DNA of 13,144 nucleotides from Methylococcaceae bacterium (GTDB lineage: Bacteria > Pseudomonadota > Gammaproteobacteria > Methylococcales > Methylomonadaceae), in assembly GCA_030699345.1 (NCBI GenBank), contig JAUYMX010000257.1:1-13144 (forward strand). Reading direction: 5' to 3'. The position numbers and the translations under genes were made by a program. Of the stretch, positions 6,054 to 13,144 are shown piece by piece (the first letter of the stretch is position 1; each line of letters opens with the position of its first letter). The notes beneath the pieces were generated by a model. The model did no database searches, had not been told where the DNA came from, and worked only from the letters and a program-made list of their open reading frames with translations.

Positions 6054-7826
6054 ATGGATATAGATATCAAGATTCCAAATAAAGTAAAGTTGGTCCATGA
6101 GGCCTTGTTGCTTAGGCATACGGTTGAATTTCAAGTAGATCGGCCGGTACAAGCCTGGCAATGGATGAATCAAACGCGCTCTGTACCTGACCAACAGGAA
6201 TGGGTTCGCCCTGAAGTTACAGATGCTTGGTTACGCTGCCTTGAAGATTATTGTTTGCCGCTGGGTAATTATGCCAACTGGGACAATTATCCAGTTATTG
6301 ACGCTGCAGTTGATCATCACAAACCAGTTAACAATATTGAAGAGCTGATTAAACAGCTGAGCCACAACTTTCATGTTTTTTTGAAAGAAGCTGGGGTAAT
6401 GATGGTATTGACGACCCCTGAAGGCAGATTATTGTATGTCGCTGGCGAACAGCAGTTCCCAGGATCTTTTATGACTCGGATGCATGTTCAAGGAGCAAAT
6501 TGGTGTGAGTCAATTCTCGGTAACAACGGCATAGGTAGTACCGCAGTTCTAAAAAAACCGGTTGCCTTTCAAGGCATGGAACATTTTTTAAGTGTCTTGC
6601 ATCCTTTTACCACCGTTGGCTACCCTTTGCTTGACGATACTGGCAACCTGATGGCAATCATTGGCTTAGTCAGTGATCATCAAGAAAGTATGAATTCGTT
6701 GTTTGCTTTTTTGCATTTGATTTGTGTGCTGGTCAATACTAATTTACCTTTAGCACAAAATACCGCCGCTCAAAAGCGGGTATTGGAGCAAATTCACTTT
6801 AATCCAGCCAAAAAAATACAACCTCAACTTAGTAATTCCGCTATTTCTGAAGAATTAGATACGCTCATCAACAAAGCCGTTAAGCTCCAGACATATAAAA
6901 TTCCCATTTTAATTACTGGCGAGTCAGGTGTTGGCAAAGACCATTTTGTTGGCTTATTAAAAAATGCCGGCCCCAGAAAAGATGCTCCGCTGATCGCCAT
7001 TAACTGCGCGTCCATACCTCATGATTTAATTGAAAGTGAATTATTTGGTTATGAATCCGGCAGTTTTACTGGTGCCAGAGCTAATGGAAAACCAGGCAAA
7101 TTCATGCTGGCTGATACAGGTATCTTGTTTCTTGATGAAATCGGCGACATGAGTTTCGACTTGCAATCAACGTTATTGCGCGTGTTGGAAACCTCTGAAT
7201 TTACGCCAGTAGGCGGAAGTAAACCGATACGGGTTAATGTGCAGGTAGTTGCTGCAACAAATGTGCAATTGCTGGAAGCGGTTGAAGCAGGACGTTTTCG
7301 TCGCGATCTTTATTACCGATTAAACGGCGCGCAAATTCATCTATTACCTCTTCGCGAACGGCCGGATAAAAAAGCTATTATTCAGCATATTCTGCAAAGG
7401 GAATTAAATGCAATTGCACCTAATGGCGAGATTGGAATTTGCCCGGAAGTACTTTCTTTAATTGAACAACATCCTTGGCCTGGCAATATTCGTCAATTGA
7501 TTAACGTTATCAGGGCGACACTTTATACTGCCAGCAGCCAGCTTATTACCGTTAAAGATCTCCCTGTTGATTTTGTCGCCGAACTCAAACAATTCACTGT
7601 CACCGATGCAGCAACAGTTAACTCGCTTCTACTTACGCCACTAATCGATCATTCTCCGGTAATGAGCCTAACGGCTTGGGAGCTGCACGGTATCAAAACC
7701 GCTCTAAAAGACTGCGAAGGCAATATTTCCATGGCCGCCAAGAAACTAGGGATCACCCGAACTACTCTTTATAAAAAAATGGATCGCTTTGGTCTTAACA
7801 GAGAAGGTGATGGCTTATTTGCCTAA
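6054..7826 (+). CDS. AcoR-type sigma-54-dependent transcriptional activator
   Basis: A 590-residue enhancer-binding protein that would activate sigma-54 promoters. The N-terminal half carries the GAF-type sensor of the AcoR/DhaR/MimR group: W-C-E-S then GNNGIGSTAV, GMEHFLSVLHPFTTVGYPLLDDTGNL (about residues 145-205). The AAA+ domain has Walker A GESGVGKD (289-296), the sigma-54 contact loop GSFTGA (336-341; usual form GAFTGA), Walker B LFLDEIGD with Asp361/Glu362, arginine-finger region RFRRDLYYRL and sensor II WPGNIRQL. A Fis-type HTH ends the protein (GNISMAAKKLGITRTTLYKKM, from about 556). There is no receiver domain, so control by a small ligand is expected, not by phosphorylation. A good ribosome-binding site supports the start. 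Acetoin or other alcohol-oxidation genes are absent nearby, so the ligand and targets are unknown. Its group also includes regulators of monooxygenase operons. Confidence 0.93.
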   Translation: MDIDIKIPNKVKLVHEALLLRHTVEFQVDRPVQAWQWMNQTRSVPDQQEWVRPEVTDAWLRCLEDYCLPLGNYANWDNYPVIDAAVDHHKPVNNIEELIKQLSHNFHVFLKEAGVMMVLTTPEGRLLYVAGEQQFPGSFMTRMHVQGANWCESILGNNGIGSTAVLKKPVAFQGMEHFLSVLHPFTTVGYPLLDDTGNLMAIIGLVSDHQESMNSLFAFLHLICVLVNTNLPLAQNTAAQKRVLEQIHFNPAKKIQPQLSNSAISEELDTLINKAVKLQTYKIPILITGESGVGKDHFVGLLKNAGPRKDAPLIAINCASIPHDLIESELFGYESGSFTGARANGKPGKFMLADTGILFLDEIGDMSFDLQSTLLRVLETSEFTPVGGSKPIRVNVQVVAATNVQLLEAVEAGRFRRDLYYRLNGAQIHLLPLRERPDKKAIIQHILQRELNAIAPNGEIGICPEVLSLIEQHPWPGNIRQLINVIRATLYTASSQLITVKDLPVDFVAELKQFTVTDAATVNSLLLTPLIDHSPVMSLTAWELHGIKTALKDCEGNISMAAKKLGITRTTLYKKMDRFGLNREGDGLFA

Positions 7827-7939
7827 TGGGCTGCGGCAACCTGTCGCGCGGCAATATGCCACATTTTGTTAGCGGCAATAGGCTTGTAAAATAGCAGCAA
7901 CTCTTAAATATAAAGCCTCCTAAAGGGTTTAGAGTTCTT

Positions 7940-8602
7940 TCAACGACTAATTTCATTATTAGTCGTTTTTTTTTGCCTCAACCCTGGTGACCTTGTTTTT
8001 ACCCGGCGCATTTGTTTTTGGTAAAACTTATAAATTCTAACGGCAAGCAACATAGTCATTACTGCCGCGTAAATTAGCGGCTGTGTGTAATCCTTTTTGA
8101 CCAGCCAAAAGTAATGCACTAATGCAGTAATGGCTGCCACATACACTAAGCGGTGCAGCACCAACCAATATCGACCAAAACGTTTTTGCATCGATTGCGT
8201 TGATGTCAGCGCCAAAGGTAATAGTAATAAGTAGGTAACTAAGCCAGCCAATATATATGGACTTTTTGGCGCTTCATCGATCAATGCCGTCCAGGATAAC
8301 GATAAGTCCAGTACTACGTAGACCAGTAAATGCAAACTGGCGTAGAAAAATGCAAACAACCCCATCATCCGCCGAAAGCGAACTGGCCAAGATTGACCGG
8401 CGATAATTTTTATCGGCGTTAATGCCAGGCCGATACATAAGAAGCGCAGCGCCCAATCACCAAAACCAAAATGCAGCGTTTCTATTGGATTTGCGCCTAA
8501 TTGATCATTAATGCCATCAAAAAGTAATTCGAAGAAAGGTAACAGGCTAAGCGTAAAAACCAGCAATTTAATAACTGCCCAATGTTGTTTGTTAAGCCGC
8601 AT
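7940..8602 (-). CDS. msrQ: MsrQ, haem-binding membrane subunit of the MsrPQ methionine sulfoxide reductase
   Basis: Inner-membrane b-type haem protein that passes electrons from the quinone pool or a cytoplasmic flavin reductase to periplasmic MsrP. The 220 residues contain about six hydrophobic spans (roughly 11-29, 47-66, 79-100, 115-134, 146-166 and 174-192). His91 (YASLHLLVY), His150 (LVLHRLVY) and His163 (ALVHYFW) match the family haem-ligand histidines and lie at almost the E. coli positions. The motif RRMMGLFAFFYASLH is typical. The gene is translationally coupled to msrP: the TAA of msrP and the ATG of msrQ share one base (TAATG at 8600-8604). The C-terminal tail is hydrophilic, unusually rich in Lys and Arg, and is encoded partly by the terminator hairpin of the converging gene. 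Confidence 0.95.
   Translation of the reverse strand: MRLNKQHWAVIKLLVFTLSLLPFFELLFDGINDQLGANPIETLHFGFGDWALRFLCIGLALTPIKIIAGQSWPVRFRRMMGLFAFFYASLHLLVYVVLDLSLSWTALIDEAPKSPYILAGLVTYLLLLPLALTSTQSMQKRFGRYWLVLHRLVYVAAITALVHYFWLVKKDYTQPLIYAAVMTMLLAVRIYKFYQKQMRRVKTRSPGLRQKKTTNNEISR
7942..7974 (+). terminator. Rho-independent terminator of the sigma-54 activator gene
   Basis: AACGACTAAT (7942-7951) and ATTAGTCGTT (7958-7967) form a perfect 10-bp stem with a 6-nt loop, followed by a run of nine T (7966-7974). It lies 115 bp beyond the activator stop. It also falls inside the 3' end of msrQ on the other strand, where it encodes the final TTNNEISR residues. The T run supplies adjacent lysine codons. An imperfect hairpin just before it (7917-7934) has no T run on the plus strand. 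Confidence 0.87.
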
Positions 8603-9546
8603 TAAAAAAACTTAGTTAAATCCATAGCGGAATAGAGACCGGCTACTTGTTCGCCGTAACTGTTAAATTTTTCTGTCGCGCGCTTGGGTGCAAAAATACT
8701 CGAACCCAGCACACGTTCACGACCCTGACTCCAACGCGGATGAGGAACCTCGGGGTTAACGTTGGCATAAAAACCATATTCTCCAGGAGCGCTCTTATTC
8801 CATGCTGTTGCAGGCATGGTTTCGGTGAATTCTATTTTGACTATCGCCTTAATGCTTTTGAAGCCGTATTTCCAAGGCACGATTAGCCGTAATGGCGCCC
8901 CATTTTGATTTGGCAGTGTGTCACCATACATGCCGGTGGCTAAAATAGTTAACGGATGCATCGCCTCGTCCATGCGCAAGCCTTCGACATAAGGCCATTC
9001 CAGCACATGTGAACGCTGCCCGACCATAATGTCTGGGTTGTAAAGTGTGGTGAATTGGACGAATTTTGCTTTTGAGGTGGGCTTTAATTTTTTCAGCATT
9101 TCGCCCAGAGGAAAACCTATCCATGGCACTACCATCGACCAAGCCTCAACGCAGCGAAACCGATAAATGCGTTCTTCTACCGGGTTGTCTTTTAAAATGT
9201 CTTCCAGATGATAAACGCCTGGCTTTTCTGTTTCTCCCAAGACCTCCACGCTCCAAGGGCTGGTCGTTAATCCCTTAGCCAGTAACGTTGAATCTTGCTT
9301 ATTGGTGGAAAACTCATAATAATTGGTATAACTGATGACGTCTTCACGATCTGTTGTCCCGACTGCGATTGAATAGGGGCTGGCGGCGGCATTGGCATAT
9401 TTGCCCGGCTCGGCCTGGGCTTGATTAGGTAGTAGGGCGCTGGCGGAGAGGGCGGTGGCGGCTTTAATAAACTGTCGGCGGGATTCAAATACCTTACGAT
9501 CGGTAATTTCGTGACTAGCTATTTCTGTTTGGCTTTTGATTAACAT
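8602..9546 (-). CDS. msrP: MsrP, periplasmic molybdopterin methionine sulfoxide reductase subunit
   Basis: Reduces methionine sulfoxide in oxidised periplasmic proteins, using a molybdenum-molybdopterin centre fed by MsrQ. The 314-residue precursor begins with a Tat signal: ESRRQFIKAATAL at residues 21-33, a hydrophobic stretch, and probable cleavage after AQA (residue 45). The enzyme is therefore exported folded with its cofactor. Cys132 in YRFRCVEAWSMVVPW is the expected molybdenum ligand. Other family segments are MVGQRSHVLEWPYVEGLR, GAPLRLIVPWKYGFKSIK and PEVPHPRWSQGRER. GAGGG on the minus strand, four bases before the ATG, supports the start at 9546. It lies 34 bp after the VF530 gene with no terminator visible, so it may be reached by transcription of the upstream cluster, and msrQ follows it directly. 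Confidence 0.96.
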   Translation of the reverse strand: MLIKSQTEIASHEITDRKVFESRRQFIKAATALSASALLPNQAQAEPGKYANAAASPYSIAVGTTDREDVISYTNYYEFSTNKQDSTLLAKGLTTSPWSVEVLGETEKPGVYHLEDILKDNPVEERIYRFRCVEAWSMVVPWIGFPLGEMLKKLKPTSKAKFVQFTTLYNPDIMVGQRSHVLEWPYVEGLRMDEAMHPLTILATGMYGDTLPNQNGAPLRLIVPWKYGFKSIKAIVKIEFTETMPATAWNKSAPGEYGFYANVNPEVPHPRWSQGRERVLGSSIFAPKRATEKFNSYGEQVAGLYSAMDLTKFF

Positions 9547-9580
9547 CTCACCCTCATTTGTGGTTTTCAGTATGTCGAAG

Positions 9581-9823
9581 TTATTCCACAGAGTCTTTGA
9601 GTGCGCAATATAAATCTTCCACTTCTTTTCTGGCCCAAGGTGTTTTTCTTAAGAATTTCAGACTCGATTTAATGCTGGGATCGTTATTAAAACAACGAAT
9701 ATCGACAAGTCGGCCTAATTTTGGCCAGCCATAAGCTACAACAAGTTCGGTCACTACAGCTTCCAGCGTTACTCCATGCAATGGATCTTTGGCTTGCTGA
9801 TTTATATCAGTCTTCCCGCTCAT
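9581..9823 (-). CDS. VF530 family (DUF2132) small protein
   Basis: An 80-residue protein matching the VF530/DUF2132 family: DPLHGVTLEAVVTELV (13-28), YGWPKLGRLVDIRCFNNDPSIKSSLKFLRKTPWARKEVEDLY (31-72). The family was named after a Vibrio fischeri protein with a compact helical fold. DNA binding has been suggested, but the role is not established. The start at 9823 is chosen because GGAGA lies four bases upstream. The frame is open to 9889, but that part reads through the end of the kinase gene and does not resemble the family. The chosen start still overlaps the last 17 bp of the kinase gene, which points to translational coupling and one transcript. Confidence 0.9.
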   Translation of the reverse strand: MSGKTDINQQAKDPLHGVTLEAVVTELVVAYGWPKLGRLVDIRCFNNDPSIKSSLKFLRKTPWARKEVEDLYCALKDSVE

Positions 9824-10649
9824 AGCGTCTCCGTATTGCATCATCTCTGGCATCGTTAATTTCACGCATGATGCCGCGAAGATCGGCACGTTTAGTATTA
9901 TCTTTGAAATGGCCGGTTAATTTGACCTCAGGCGTCAACAGCCCACTTTGGTAAAGCTTCCAGATTTCTTTACCGTATTGCGTAGTTAGCAACTCCGGAG
10001 CAAATTGCCCGAAATATTCGGCCAAATTTCTGACGTCACGCTCCAGCATATTTGCAGCATTATTGTTGGCTGCAGCATCCACCGCTTGGGGCAAATCAAT
10101 GATCACCGGGCCATGCTCATCAAGCAGGATGTTGTATTCGGAAAGATCGCCATGAACAATGCCCGCACAAAGCATTTTGACCACTTCTTTGATCAAAAGT
10201 CCATGGTATTCCAACGCTTGTTCTTTAGTTAAATCCAGGTCGTTAAGCCGGGGCGCGGCGTTACCATCCTGATCTGTAACCAGCTCCATCAGCAAGACAC
10301 CGCCGACAAAATTGTACGGTTTGGGTACACGTACGCCTGCAGCGGCAAGCCGATATAACGCGTCGACTTCGGCGTTTTGCCAGACTTCTTCTTGTTGTTT
10401 ACGTCCAAAGCTGGTGCTTTTTTCCATGGCACGCGCTTGGCGACTGTTGCGTACTTTTCGTCCTTCTTGGTATAGCGCTTGTTTATGGAAGCCGCGTTTA
10501 TTGGCTTCTTTGTAAACCTTGGCGCAGCGAATCTCGCCTTCGGAACGAACGACATACACAGCGGCTTCCTTACCACTTTTTAATGGTCGGAGCACTTCAT
10601 CAACCAAGCCATCGTGTACCAGTGGCTCGATACTTTTGGGTGTTTTCAT
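9807..10649 (-). CDS. PA4780-like RIO1-type serine/threonine kinase
   Basis: A 280-residue cytoplasmic atypical kinase. Visible motifs are a RIO-style phosphate-binding loop LKSGKEAAVY (23-32), the ATP-anchoring Lys44 (CAKVYKEA), the catalytic loop IVHGDLSEYN (164-173; Asp168, Asn173) and the metal-binding IIDLPQAVD with Asp185. These residues are intact, so it should be active. In archaea and eukaryotes, RIO1 acts in small-subunit ribosome maturation. The substrate of the bacterial PA4780-like branch is not known to me. The start overlaps the stop of the flavoprotein gene by four bases (ATGA, 10646-10649), and its own end overlaps the VF530 gene, so it sits in the middle of a tightly packed operon that begins with the ribosome-modifying gene rimO. 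The C-terminus is strongly basic and acidic mixed (DARDDAIRRRYERED). Confidence 0.93.
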   Translation of the reverse strand: MKTPKSIEPLVHDGLVDEVLRPLKSGKEAAVYVVRSEGEIRCAKVYKEANKRGFHKQALYQEGRKVRNSRQARAMEKSTSFGRKQQEEVWQNAEVDALYRLAAAGVRVPKPYNFVGGVLLMELVTDQDGNAAPRLNDLDLTKEQALEYHGLLIKEVVKMLCAGIVHGDLSEYNILLDEHGPVIIDLPQAVDAAANNNAANMLERDVRNLAEYFGQFAPELLTTQYGKEIWKLYQSGLLTPEVKLTGHFKDNTKRADLRGIMREINDARDDAIRRRYERED

Positions 10650-11896
10650 GAACGCCTTTTATGTTGAATTTGTTGACACCAGGCCAGTGCGCCCAAACCG
10701 GCCATACGCCCGGTAGCAAAGCAGGCGGTTAATAAATAGCCGCCAGTGGGTGCTTCCCAGTCGAGCATTTCGCCTGCGCAAAATACCCCGGGCATAGCTG
10801 AAAGCATAAGCTTGTCATCAATAGCGCTAAAGCAAATGCCGCCTGCGCTGCTAATAGCTTCCTCTATGGGTCTGGCGCCAGTGAGTTTAATGGGTAAGGC
10901 TTTAATGGTTGTACACAGCCGCATTGGGTCAGCACAATCATCAGAACTTAATACTTCATGCAGCAGCGCTATTTTTACTGCTGACAATTTTAGGCGTTTG
11001 CGCAGGTGATTGGCTAGTGACTGTTTACCACGCGGCATAGATACTTTGCCCAGTAATGTGTCGACATCATTATCCGGGACTAAATCGATGTAGATAGTGA
11101 CACTGCCTACCGCCGCAATTTCATCTCGCAATAAAGCCGACAAACTGTAAATCAAGCCGCCTTCAAGCCCGGTTTGCGTAATGACAAACTCCCCTTTTTG
11201 GCTGACTTGCTGCCCTGCAGCGATGAGTGATAACTGTACCGATTTCAACGGTTGCCCGGCAAAGCGGCTGCGAAAATACTCGCTCCAATCTACCTCAAAA
11301 CCACAATTGACGGGCTTTAAAGGGTTGATTGTCACCGACTTATCATGCAGCAGCTGCACCCAAGCGCCAGTTGAGCCAAGTTGCGGCCAGCTGCCGCCGC
11401 CCAACGCCAGTATAGTGGCATCCGCGGCGGAAGTTTTTTCACCATTTGCCGTATTAAAGCGCAGCTCACTATTTTCCGTCCAGCCTAGCCATTGATGCCG
11501 AACATGAAACACCACTCCGGCGGCGCGCAATCTGTGCAACCATGCACGCAGCAATGGCGCGGCCTTCATATCAGTGGGAAATATCCGGCCAGAGCTGCCG
11601 GTGAAGGTGTTTATTCCTAACTCCTTTAGCCAGGCAACCAAAGCGCCAGGTCCAAAATCTGACAGCATGGTTTCAATATAACTACGACTAGCACCATAGC
11701 GCGTTAAAAACCTATCGAATGGCTCGGCATTAGATATATTCATCCCGCCTTTTCCGGCCATTAGAAACTTGCGACCAACCGAGGGCATAGCATCGTAAAC
11801 ATCAACCTTTATGCCACTTTTAATCAAAACTTCAGCGGCCATCAATCCAGCAGGCCCGCCGCCTATAATGGCAACGGTCTTCGTATTAGCCATCAT
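10646..11896 (-). CDS. FAD-dependent oxidoreductase, HI0933/TIGR03862-like flavoprotein
   Basis: A flavoprotein of about 416 residues with unknown substrate. The N-terminus has the dinucleotide-binding fold VAIIGGGPAGLMAAE, followed by VGRKFLMAGKGGMNISN, a hallmark of the HI0933/YhiN/BaiN group. Near the C-terminus, GVFCAGEMLDWEAPTGGYLLTACFATGRMAG closes the FAD site. The length and the segments TDMKAAPLLRAWLHRLRAAGV and GGGSWPQLGSTG point to the TIGR03862 branch. The ATG at 11896 (or the adjacent ATG at 11893) is preferred over the TTG at 11914, because the fold begins immediately after it. No strong ribosome-binding site is seen for any of them. It starts about 33 bp after rimO and its stop overlaps the start of the kinase gene. 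Proteins of this superfamily include 3-dehydro bile acid reductases and proposed RNA- or cofactor-related enzymes, and no specific role can be read here. Confidence 0.9.
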   Translation of the reverse strand: MMANTKTVAIIGGGPAGLMAAEVLIKSGIKVDVYDAMPSVGRKFLMAGKGGMNISNAEPFDRFLTRYGASRSYIETMLSDFGPGALVAWLKELGINTFTGSSGRIFPTDMKAAPLLRAWLHRLRAAGVVFHVRHQWLGWTENSELRFNTANGEKTSAADATILALGGGSWPQLGSTGAWVQLLHDKSVTINPLKPVNCGFEVDWSEYFRSRFAGQPLKSVQLSLIAAGQQVSQKGEFVITQTGLEGGLIYSLSALLRDEIAAVGSVTIYIDLVPDNDVDTLLGKVSMPRGKQSLANHLRKRLKLSAVKIALLHEVLSSDDCADPMRLCTTIKALPIKLTGARPIEEAISSAGGICFSAIDDKLMLSAMPGVFCAGEMLDWEAPTGGYLLTACFATGRMAGLGALAWCQQIQHKRRS

Positions 11897-11929
11897 AAAT
11901 GTCTGTAGAATCAATAAGCCGCTCGACTA

Positions 11930-13144
11930 TCAAACTAATCGTCCCCACAAGTCGTAGTCATCGGCCTCTTCTAATTCAACATCAACAAAATCACCAACTT
12001 TTAGATGCGTGGCGCCATCGATAAATACTTGGCCGTCAATTTCCGGAGCATCGGCCTTGCTTCTGGCGACGGCGCCTTCTTCGACCACTTCGTCAATTAG
12101 CACGGTTTCGATTCTACCGATGCGTTGCTGCAGGCGTGCGGCACTGATCTCTGCTTGATGCGCCATAAAGCGAGCCAGTCGCTCTTGTTTAAGCTCTTCA
12201 GGAACGGCATTGGGAAGCTCATTGGCGGCCGCGCCTTTGACCGGCGAATAAGCGAAACAGCCGACTCTATCCAATTGCGCTTCAGTCATAAAGTCCAGCA
12301 GCTCTTCGAACTCTTGTTCGGTTTCGCCCGGAAAGCCGACGATAAAAGTGCTGCGCAGGGTAATGTCCGGGCAGATGTCGCGCCAGGCTTTGATGCGGTG
12401 CAGGTTATTTTCGCTGGCAGCCGGGCGTTTCATCAATTTAAGAATGCGGCTGTTGGCGTGCTGGAAGGGAATATCCAAGTACGGCAATATTTTACCTTCT
12501 GCCATCAATGGAATCACATCGTCAACATGCGGATAAGGGTAAACATAATGCATTCTGACCCAGATGCCTAAATCGCCAAGGGCTTCGGCTAAGTCATAAA
12601 AACGGGTGTTAACGACGCGGCCTTTCCAGTCGCGAGGTTGATATTTGAGATCCAGGCCATAGGCGCTGGTATCTTGAGAAACGACTAATAATTCCTTAAC
12701 ACCGGCATTGGCCAAGCGTTCGGCTTCCAGCAGCACATCGTCAACTGGCCGACTGACCAAGTCGCCGCGCATGGATGGAATAATGCAGAAGGTGCAACGA
12801 TGATTACAACCTTCGGAAATTTTTAAATAGGCATAATGTCTAGGCGTCAGTTTGATGCCTTGCGGTGGCACCAGGCTGGTGAAAGGGTCATGAGGCGGCG
12901 GTAAATATTCATGCACTGCGTTGACAACTTCTTCTAATGCATGCGCGCCGGTGACTTTTAATACTTGTGGATGGCGTGCGCGAATTTCATCTTCTCTGGC
13001 ACCCAAGCAACCAGTAACAATTACCCTACCATTTTGAGCCAGCGCTTCGCCGATACTATCCAGTGATTCTTCCACTGCCGCATCGATAAAGCCGCAGGTA
13101 TTAACGACGACCAGATCGGCGTCCTGATAGGTTGGCGACACGGT
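11930..13144 (-). CDS. rimO: RimO, ribosomal protein S12 methylthiotransferase (N-terminus outside window)
   Basis: Radical-SAM enzyme that adds a methylthio group to an aspartate of ribosomal protein S12. The frame runs off the right edge. By comparison with E. coli RimO, about 35-40 N-terminal residues are missing, including the first cysteine of the auxiliary Fe-S cluster. The visible part has the other two auxiliary-cluster cysteines (VVNTCGFID and VTGCLGA), the radical-SAM motif CNHRCTFC in YLKISEGCNHRCTFCIIPSMRGD, and long conserved runs such as MHYVYPYPHVDDVIPLM. A C-terminal TRAM domain (about the last 65 residues) ends in DDYDLWGRLV. SMRGDLVSRP and DAPEIDG separate RimO from the tRNA enzyme MiaB. 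The first in-frame GTG in the window (13141) is not the true start. It heads the minus-strand cluster, and its promoter lies outside the window. Confidence 0.97.
   Translation of the reverse strand, partial: TVSPTYQDADLVVVNTCGFIDAAVEESLDSIGEALAQNGRVIVTGCLGAREDEIRARHPQVLKVTGAHALEEVVNAVHEYLPPPHDPFTSLVPPQGIKLTPRHYAYLKISEGCNHRCTFCIIPSMRGDLVSRPVDDVLLEAERLANAGVKELLVVSQDTSAYGLDLKYQPRDWKGRVVNTRFYDLAEALGDLGIWVRMHYVYPYPHVDDVIPLMAEGKILPYLDIPFQHANSRILKLMKRPAASENNLHRIKAWRDICPDITLRSTFIVGFPGETEQEFEELLDFMTEAQLDRVGCFAYSPVKGAAANELPNAVPEELKQERLARFMAHQAEISAARLQQRIGRIETVLIDEVVEEGAVARSKADAPEIDGQVFIDGATHLKVGDFVDVELEEADDYDLWGRLV

Noticed and set aside
7917..7934. CTCCTAAA/TTTAGAG hairpin as terminator of the msrPQ transcript
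   Set aside because: The stem needs a bulge and is followed on the minus strand by a mixed A/T stretch in place of a T run, so it is too weak to call.
12125..12571. Long plus-strand open frame of 148 codons antisense to rimO
   Set aside because: It lies wholly inside the strongly conserved rimO frame, shows no family motif and has no ribosome-binding context. It is an antisense shadow.

Overview
The window reads as chromosomal DNA of a free-living gammaproteobacterium. The evidence is the set of families (MetH of the E. coli length, a DUF2970 protein, a VF530/DUF2132 protein, MsrP-MsrQ, a PA4780-like RIO kinase, a TIGR03862-type flavoprotein and RimO) together with moderate base composition. 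The combination would fit a methane- or methanol-oxidising gammaproteobacterium (Methylococcales), but no C1 gene is present, so that placement is only inference. No RNA gene, insertion sequence, prophage or CRISPR array is visible.

Left end (1-1433). An AT-rich, accessory-looking segment holds two adjacent plus-strand genes of unknown function: a small exported protein and a small multi-pass membrane protein. They end at a strong bidirectional terminator. Converging on it from the right is a DUF2970 one-helix membrane protein, whose stop codon lies inside a perfect 11-bp inverted repeat. A 113-bp divergent region with a 7-bp inverted repeat separates this gene from metH.

Centre (1434-7980). 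metH encodes the complete B12-dependent methionine synthase with all four modules and both expected sets of metal and cobalamin ligands. It is followed by a short glutaredoxin/DUF836-like protein with a CxxC motif. A hydrophobic micro-ORF lies on the opposite strand. A mostly empty, AT-rich stretch of about 370 bp contains a strong 17-bp stem-loop. Next is an AcoR-type sigma-54 activator (GAF, AAA+, Fis HTH) with no obvious target operon nearby. Its terminator hairpin lies inside the last codons of the converging msrQ gene.

Right end (7940-13144, all minus strand). A compact run reads rimO (truncated by the window edge) > flavoprotein > RIO kinase > VF530 protein > msrP > msrQ. Gaps are tens of bases or short overlaps (ATGA, 17 bp, TAATG), which suggests co-transcription. 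rimO acts on ribosomal protein S12. msrP/msrQ repair oxidised methionine in the periplasm. The flavoprotein and kinase have no firm substrates.

Most of the window is ordinary housekeeping sequence. The parts that deserve attention are the unknown two-gene cassette, the strong hairpin ahead of the orphan sigma-54 activator, the palindrome between metH and the DUF2970 gene, and the kinase/flavoprotein/VF530 operon joined to rimO and msrPQ.
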